Made by a program: the position numbers and the translations under genes
Assembly (NCBI RefSeq): GCF_002266425.1
Contig: NZ_NPMN01000010.1
Span: forward strand, 1 to 64,000
DNA: 64,000 nt
DNA from: Tissierella sp. P1
GTDB taxonomy: Bacteria > Bacillota > Clostridia > Tissierellales > Tissierellaceae
Direction of reading: 5' to 3'
In this document: piece after piece, positions 58,464 to 64,000 of the stretch
Numbering within the stretch: position 1 is the first letter of the stretch
Layout of the letters: each line of letters opens with the position of its first letter
The notes under the pieces: model-generated
Databases searched by the model: none
Seen by the model: only the letters and a program-made list of their open reading frames with translations
Told to the model about the DNA's origin: nothing

Positions 58464-58506
58464 TTAGGAAATGCTATCTGGACTAAAGTATGATAGCATT
58501 TCCTAA
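58464..58506 (+). terminator. Hairpin between the DUF4430 gene and the large surface protein gene
   Basis: TTAGGAAATGCTATC and GATAGCATTTCCTAA form a perfect 15-base-pair stem. The sequence after it is A-rich, so it may rather protect the upstream mRNA and lower downstream expression. Confidence 0.6.
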
Positions 58507-58526
58507 TTAAAATAATGGAGGAAAAA

Positions 58527-61500
58527 ATGTATAAGAAAAATAAAATAAATTCTAAAATCATTATTTTTACAATATTATTATCAATTATTTTAAATACATT
58601 TGGTAATTTAGTGTTATATGCTGAAAAAATTGAATGGTCCTTATTTAAATTTACTACTATAAATGCCAAGGAATACAATAGAATTTTGAACGGAAATTTA
58701 GAAAGTATTAATATAAATTCAAATTTTTTAAATTCCCTGGCAATAGGTTTAGAAATCCAAGGACAAGGAGGAAATTATGTAGGTATTCCATCTGATAAAG
58801 ATATTAATTCATATGAACTGACTCTTACAAAAGCAGTGGTGCCTTCTTATTATTCTAATCCAGGTGGTTTGCCATTAGATGGAAAAAAGACAGATTATTT
58901 TTTACCTGTACCTCATCAATATACTTGGACATATGATAATGGAAATAAATTAGATACAATGCCAATCTGGTTTATGCTTAAAATAAACAGAGGTGACGAT
59001 CAGTCTAAATGGACAGATGTAAAGGATGTAGAAGACTTATGGACTCCTTTTGTAAATGCATATGATGATTTGATGACTTTAGCAGAAGAAATAGAAGCGC
59101 AAGGTTTACCAAGAAATGTAAACGACTATCACCCTAATCATGCTGGATACTTAAAGGCTGCGGCCAATGATTGGTCAAAGATTTTACAAAAAAATTATTT
59201 TGATCCTCGGTTAGATTTTGATGAGAAGGGTAATCCATACCCTAAAAAATTTGATCGTGATTTAAGAAGAGAACAAATAGAAGCTGCAATTGAAACTATG
59301 TATACCCATGCAGATTATGTAAAAAGCCATAGGGTAAATGAGCCTGAGATACTAGATTTTGAAGTAGATGGATATCACGGAATTATAGATAAAAAGAATA
59401 ACAAAGTAACTCTATATGTTGGAGATGACACCTTATTAAGTTTAGATAATGTAAAGATAACTACTCCGGATTGGGTAGTAGCCAAGTATAAAAGCGGAGA
59501 ATTGAAATCGGAAAAAATTGCCATATATAGCGTACAAGCCATAGATGCACTTTATGAAAAATATGGTGCAAAACCTTATGATAATATAAAAAAGGACTGG
59601 AAAATTCAAGTCGTTGAAGGAGAACCACAGGTTATTATAAATTCTGTTAGATATACTAGTCCTGAAGGAAAAAAAGTAGAAGGAATTATAGAAGATAATG
59701 AAATAACCTTAAATATCCCTTTTGGAGTGGATTTAGAGAAGCTTCCGTTGGAAATATACTATTCTGGAGATGAAATATACTACATAGATAAAAATGGAGA
59801 TGAAGCAATCTTTAAAAATAAGGATAAACTTAATGCAAGGAATCCTATAACTTTAAAAGTAAAACAGAATGGAATAATAAAGGAGTATATATTAAATGTA
59901 AATACTTCTAAAGCCCAAGGAAATAAAATATTATCCTTTAAAATAGGAGAATATCTTGGAAGTATAAATCATGAAGAAGGGACCGTAGAAGTAAAGGTTC
60001 CTTATGGAACGGATTTAACAAAGTTAAAGCCTATCATAGAGATAGATTTTCGTGCAGCCATAAGTCCAAGGTCCAATGAGTTGCAAGATTTGTCTAAGGA
60101 AGTTCAATATAAGGTTACATCAGAATACGGCGATACCAAGACTTATAGGGTTAATGTAATATATGAAAATTCTGCAGAAGGAAATGAAATATTGTCCTTT
60201 AGAGTTGGTAGTATAGTGGGGATTATCAATGGGAAGGACATAACCTTGACTGTTCCTTCTAATAGAGATTTAAAAAATATAAAGCCATCAATAGAAATTT
60301 CTCCATACGCTAAGGTAGTGCCTGCCAGTGGAGAAGCTGTAAATTTTTCAAAGGGAAAGGTTACTTATACAGTAACAGCACAAAATGGGAGCTCTAAATT
60401 ATATTATGTTGAGATAAAGTCAGATGGAGAAGAAAAACCAGGTCCTGATAAGGGATATTTAAATAAGTTAAAAACTATCAGAACTAATATAAAAAACAGA
60501 TATGAGTCCAGTGCATCAGATGATTGGGAGTGGATGAATCTAGGGTTTTATGAGGGAATAGAGAATGGGTTTGAAGATGGCATAAGAAAAAATGCAGAAG
60601 ATTTACCTAAAAGATTTGATTTATATAAGGAAATTAGAGATTTAAAAACTATAAAATTGACAGACATGGCAAGGGGAGTAATGATGCTTACCGCCATGGG
60701 AATAGATGCAAGTAATTTAGAACAGTATAAAATAAACGGAGAACCGTTTAAAACTGGAAATGGTGTGGAAACAGTAGATTTAACAGATAATATATATAAT
60801 TATTCCCGTGACAGCGGGACAGTAAATGATTTCATATTTGGACTAATCTCGTTAGATATGGGAAATTATTCTGTTCCAGATAATGCAAGATATACTAGAG
60901 AAAATCTGTTGGATATTATTTTGGATCATAAGTACGGTACAGATGACTTTGGTATAGACATGGTTGCAATGCTTATGCAGTCCTTATACCCTTATAGAGA
61001 TGATCCCACCTATGGAGAGAGAGTCAGAGACAAATTGGATGAGGGTTTAGATATCATATTAGGTCATAAAACAGTTCTAGGGGTAGAGTCAATGAGAGAT
61101 GATTATATGTTCGAAGCTTGGGGAGCTATAAACAGTGAATCTGCGGACCAAGTAATTATAGCTCTATGTTCCATGGGAATAGACCCTTATTCTGATGAAA
61201 GATTTTCAAGTGGATCGGAAGATAATTTAATATATAATGTGATAGATAAATTTGTAACTAGAAATATGGATGGATTTGGTCATGACAGTAATGGTTATAA
61301 TTTTATGGCAACTTACCAAGGAATGTATATGCTTCAATGGTATATAAACTTTATAGAAGAGGGAAGTAAGCCTTATTCCCTATATTATGATGGAGTGCCC
61401 TTTGATTTTAGCAAAAATTTTAGCAGTGAGACTGAAATTATCTATTTTGAACTTCTAGGCAAGAAGGGAAATATTCACCATGAAAATGGTATCATAAAAA

Positions 61501-62879
61501 TCGAACTGCCAATAGGAACCACAGATGAGGAATTGAATACGATGCCTATTATAGAGATTTCTGAAAATGCATCCATTAGTCCTTCCATAGATATAGCTCA
61601 AGACTTTACAAAGGAGATTTCCTATACTGTAACTGCTGAAGACGGGAGTACAAGAAAGATATATAGGATTATAGTGGAGAAGAAAGAAGATGTATTAAGT
61701 GGGGAGAAAGAAATAGAATCCTTTATTATAAGGGAATTCTCTAAGGCTAAAGTCAATATAAATAAACAAAAAAGGGAAATAACTGTAATTCTCCCTAGTG
61801 ATACGAAAGAATCCAAGCTGAAGAACCTAGTAGTATCTATGGAGTACAAAGGTGAAAGTATAACTCCTGATCCCAATGAACATCGAGATTATACTCAGGA
61901 TGTAATATATACTGTAACAGCCAAGGATGGATCTACGGCTGACTATATTGTAAAGGTATCTATAGAAAAGGCAGATGAATATGAATTTACGAAGTTTGTA
62001 CTTCGTGGTGTAGAGGGAGAAATAGATACTGTTTTCAATGAAATAAAGATAAATCTTCCCTTTGGAGCTTATGTAGAGAATATAAAGCCAAATGAAGTGG
62101 AGTATGAGCCTAAGAAGAGTACTACATCCATAGTGCCTGCACCTACTATTTTAAGAAGCTTTGAAGACGAAAATATATATAAAATAGTACCTTATCCGGC
62201 AGATAATACAGTGGAATACAATATAAAAATAAACTATGTGGAAGCAGGGGGAAACAGTGAGATTACTGGATTTTCTATAGAGGGACATACTGGGAAAATA
62301 GATAAAAATTCAATAACTCTCAATATACCAGAGGACAAGACTGAAAAGCAATTTAAAGAGGAATTAAAGGGTAAAATTCCAAAGATAAATTGGACAGGAA
62401 AATCAATAGACCCTATGCCTAATGGAAAAAATAACTCCCTGGAAGATTATTTAAAGGATTATGTCCTCTCAGATGAAGCAGGTAATGTGAATACCTATAT
62501 TGTAAAATTCATCGGAGGCAACGGAGGGGTAGCCCCTGAGAATCCAGATAAAGATAAGATAGAGATTATCTCCTTTACTATAAATGGAATAAACGCAACT
62601 ATAGACAACGAAAGTGGAAGGATTTTCATAGAGATTCCCTTTGAAATGGAAAATTATAGGGTGTTTCCTATAATCGTAGTAAGTAAGGATACTAGCATAT
62701 ATCCTGACTTAAGTCAGTCCATAGATCTAAGAAAAAATAATGTATATACCCTCCAAAAAGGAGATATCTATAAGCAGTATAGCCTCATAGTAAGAAGAAC
62801 GGAACCAAAGCCTTCTACATTACTATGGAGGTATATGGAGGAAAATTTGGATATACCCTATTATCAAAGAGTTGATTAA
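58527..62879 (+). CDS. Large surface protein: Ig-like (DUF5018-type) repeats flanking an alpha-toroid (transcobalamin alpha-domain-like)
   Basis: Secreted protein of 1450 residues with an N-terminal signal (IIIFTILLSIILNTFGNLVL). A unique N-terminal domain (about 30-270) precedes four Ig-like repeats that begin near 274, 370, 467 and 554. A helical domain spans about 638-950, and five more repeats begin near 969, 1060, 1151, 1245 and 1344. Repeats follow the pattern I-x-SF-x-hydrophobic-G...I...VP-x-GTD-L...P-x-I...YTVTAEDGS...Y-x-V. The helical domain has toroid-type repeats: TDMARGVMMLTAMGIDASN, DFGIDMVAMLMQSLYPYRDDP, EAWGAINSESADQVIIALCS, NFMATYQGMYMLQWY. This resembles prenyltransferase-like/transcobalamin alpha domains. 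No LPXTG is visible. Confidence 0.8.
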   Translation: MYKKNKINSKIIIFTILLSIILNTFGNLVLYAEKIEWSLFKFTTINAKEYNRILNGNLESININSNFLNSLAIGLEIQGQGGNYVGIPSDKDINSYELTLTKAVVPSYYSNPGGLPLDGKKTDYFLPVPHQYTWTYDNGNKLDTMPIWFMLKINRGDDQSKWTDVKDVEDLWTPFVNAYDDLMTLAEEIEAQGLPRNVNDYHPNHAGYLKAAANDWSKILQKNYFDPRLDFDEKGNPYPKKFDRDLRREQIEAAIETMYTHADYVKSHRVNEPEILDFEVDGYHGIIDKKNNKVTLYVGDDTLLSLDNVKITTPDWVVAKYKSGELKSEKIAIYSVQAIDALYEKYGAKPYDNIKKDWKIQVVEGEPQVIINSVRYTSPEGKKVEGIIEDNEITLNIPFGVDLEKLPLEIYYSGDEIYYIDKNGDEAIFKNKDKLNARNPITLKVKQNGIIKEYILNVNTSKAQGNKILSFKIGEYLGSINHEEGTVEVKVPYGTDLTKLKPIIEIDFRAAISPRSNELQDLSKEVQYKVTSEYGDTKTYRVNVIYENSAEGNEILSFRVGSIVGIINGKDITLTVPSNRDLKNIKPSIEISPYAKVVPASGEAVNFSKGKVTYTVTAQNGSSKLYYVEIKSDGEEKPGPDKGYLNKLKTIRTNIKNRYESSASDDWEWMNLGFYEGIENGFEDGIRKNAEDLPKRFDLYKEIRDLKTIKLTDMARGVMMLTAMGIDASNLEQYKINGEPFKTGNGVETVDLTDNIYNYSRDSGTVNDFIFGLISLDMGNYSVPDNARYTRENLLDIILDHKYGTDDFGIDMVAMLMQSLYPYRDDPTYGERVRDKLDEGLDIILGHKTVLGVESMRDDYMFEAWGAINSESADQVIIALCSMGIDPYSDERFSSGSEDNLIYNVIDKFVTRNMDGFGHDSNGYNFMATYQGMYMLQWYINFIEEGSKPYSLYYDGVPFDFSKNFSSETEIIYFELLGKKGNIHHENGIIKIELPIGTTDEELNTMPIIEISENASISPSIDIAQDFTKEISYTVTAEDGSTRKIYRIIVEKKEDVLSGEKEIESFIIREFSKAKVNINKQKREITVILPSDTKESKLKNLVVSMEYKGESITPDPNEHRDYTQDVIYTVTAKDGSTADYIVKVSIEKADEYEFTKFVLRGVEGEIDTVFNEIKINLPFGAYVENIKPNEVEYEPKKSTTSIVPAPTILRSFEDENIYKIVPYPADNTVEYNIKINYVEAGGNSEITGFSIEGHTGKIDKNSITLNIPEDKTEKQFKEELKGKIPKINWTGKSIDPMPNGKNNSLEDYLKDYVLSDEAGNVNTYIVKFIGGNGGVAPENPDKDKIEIISFTINGINATIDNESGRIFIEIPFEMENYRVFPIIVVSKDTSIYPDLSQSIDLRKNNVYTLQKGDIYKQYSLIVRRTEPKPSTLLWRYMEENLDIPYYQRVD

Positions 62880-62902
62880 AAAAGTATAAAGGATGATGTT
62901 AG

Positions 62903-64000
62903 ATGAAAGAGAATATAAGAAAGATTCTTAGTTTATTTTTGACGGGAATATTGCTTTTTGGTAGTATTCCTACATATGCTAATTTCACAGAGGGAAATAT
63001 AATCTTAAACAAAGAAGAATTAGGACCTCGTGGAATTACAACTCTCAGCAAAGAAGGATTTACATTAAAAATAAAAGTAACCATTGCAAATGGGCTTAAA
63101 TCACAAGTATATGTAAATGATGAATTATATAGTTCAATTGTAACTATGACAGTGAAGAATGGAGATAAGATAAATCTAAAAGCAGGACAAGGAGAAAATG
63201 AAAGATTTGTTCAATGGACTGCTCAGTATAAAAAAGGAATGAATACCGTTAGACCAAATACTTCATTTGGGTCCCAGAAGGATTTAGAAACTACATTTAC
63301 TGTAACTGATGATCTAAAGAATGCAAAGAATAATGAGCTTACAATAATTGGAAATTTTACAGCAGTTAAGCCTGTGAGTATAAGGGTTGAACCATTAGAT
63401 GTAGAAGGATTGAGCGCTGAATCCGAACAGAATGGAGTGATAGTTGGGGAAGATATAGTATTATCGGCAAAATGTGAAAATGAAGACTATCAATTTTCAT
63501 TTTGGGAATTGGATAAAGCTGCAATACATCCTGAACTTATAAATAAAGATGTGAATATAAATGCCCCAAACATGAAATTTATAATTGATCCAATCATAGG
63601 GAGATATAATGAATTTAATATTATTGCACATTTTGAAGAAAAATCAAATCCTAAAGTGAAGATAAAGGATATGACAACTAAAGATGTAGAAATATATTAT
63701 GCAGAAGAATATAAATTACCTAAAACTGTTGAAGTGGAAATGACCGATGGAAAAAAAAAGAATTAGATGTAGAATGGACAATGAACCTTGTTGATTCTTA
63801 CAGAATAGGAACACAAACCTTTTATGGAGCTATATTTGGATATGGCGGAAATCCATATGTTGTATTAAACCTAACAGTAAAGGAAAGAGATAAAACTAAT
63901 TCTCAAATACAATTAAATATAAATAGTATTGACAAGGTTAAAGATCCCACATTAAAAATAGGAGTTGTTTCGGGAGAGGAATTAAAAGGAACTATAACTC
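62903..64000 (+). CDS. Secreted repeat protein of unknown function (partial, one frameshift)
   Basis: Exported protein with signal peptide (ILSLFLTGILLFGSIPTYA) and beta-rich domains resembling InlB B-repeat/Bacterial-repeat folds (GDKINLKAGQGENERFVQWTA; VGEDIVLSAKCENEDYQFSFWELD). The frame stops at 63766 because of a run of nine A residues at 63751-63759. With ten it continues as KKKELDVEWTMNLVDSYRIG and stays open to the window end. It lies 23 bases behind the large toroid protein and is probably part of the same cluster. It has no recognisable binding or catalytic motif here. Confidence 0.7.

Overview
The window comes from a low-GC, AT-rich anaerobic Firmicute of the Clostridia, probably a Tissierella/Schnuerera-like amino-acid fermenter. 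The lineage is an inference from gene content, not a placement. Support comes from a complete glycine reductase operon with two UGA-selenocysteine selenoproteins, a tandem glycine riboswitch, a CggR-controlled glycolysis operon and strong AGGAGG ribosome sites. No tRNA, rRNA, CRISPR or complete insertion sequence was seen.

Layout. 0-1.2 kb: minus-strand SsuBC/TauBC-type ABC importer, cut by the window edge. 1.3-6.9 kb: thymidine kinase, NudC, an ABC-F protein that appears to have been inserted between nudC and its terminator, a DUF4932 lipoprotein and a metallophosphatase. 7-11.5 kb (minus): S41 peptidase, a PadR/HAAS/DUF4097 operon and RodA. 11.6-20 kb: endonuclease IV, QueG, 2-amino-3-ketobutyrate CoA ligase, DUF503, endonuclease III, FtsA-like, VanW and DUF2225 proteins. 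20-25 kb: Ogt, a lipase-like hydrolase, then a cobalamin riboswitch controlling btuFCD. 25-28.5 kb: HAD phosphatase, TrmL and a Na/Pi cotransporter. 28.5-36.6 kb: glycine riboswitch and trxB-trxA-grdE-grdA-grdB-grdC-grdD. 36.7-41.8 kb: BMP-type nucleoside ABC importer. 41.9-50.7 kb: rpoN, cggR, gap, pgk, tpiA, gpmI and eno. 50.9-64 kb: two more cobalamin riboswitches, a sucD remnant, a small YezD-like ORF and a long secreted-protein cluster.

The most interesting part is 50.9-64 kb. Downstream of a cobalamin riboswitch lie two secreted proteins ending in a DUF4430 domain, which resembles the beta domain of intrinsic factor and transcobalamin. A MacB/LolCDE-like ABC module and a 1450-residue surface protein follow. 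That surface protein carries a central alpha-toroid (the fold of the transcobalamin alpha domain) flanked by about nine Ig-like repeats. I infer a cell-surface vitamin B12 capture system built from split transcobalamin-like parts, which may feed BtuFCD. The parts are seen in the sequence; the joint function is inference.

Quality note. Nine reading-frame breaks occur in otherwise well conserved genes (kbl twice, ogt, btuC, the BMP ATPase, gap, the DUF4430 lipoprotein, the FtsX-like permease and the last gene). Eight behave as single-base losses, often in short homopolymers, and one hits the glycolytic gap gene. Assembly or sequencing indels are therefore more likely than widespread gene decay, and the affected genes are listed at full length with the break noted.
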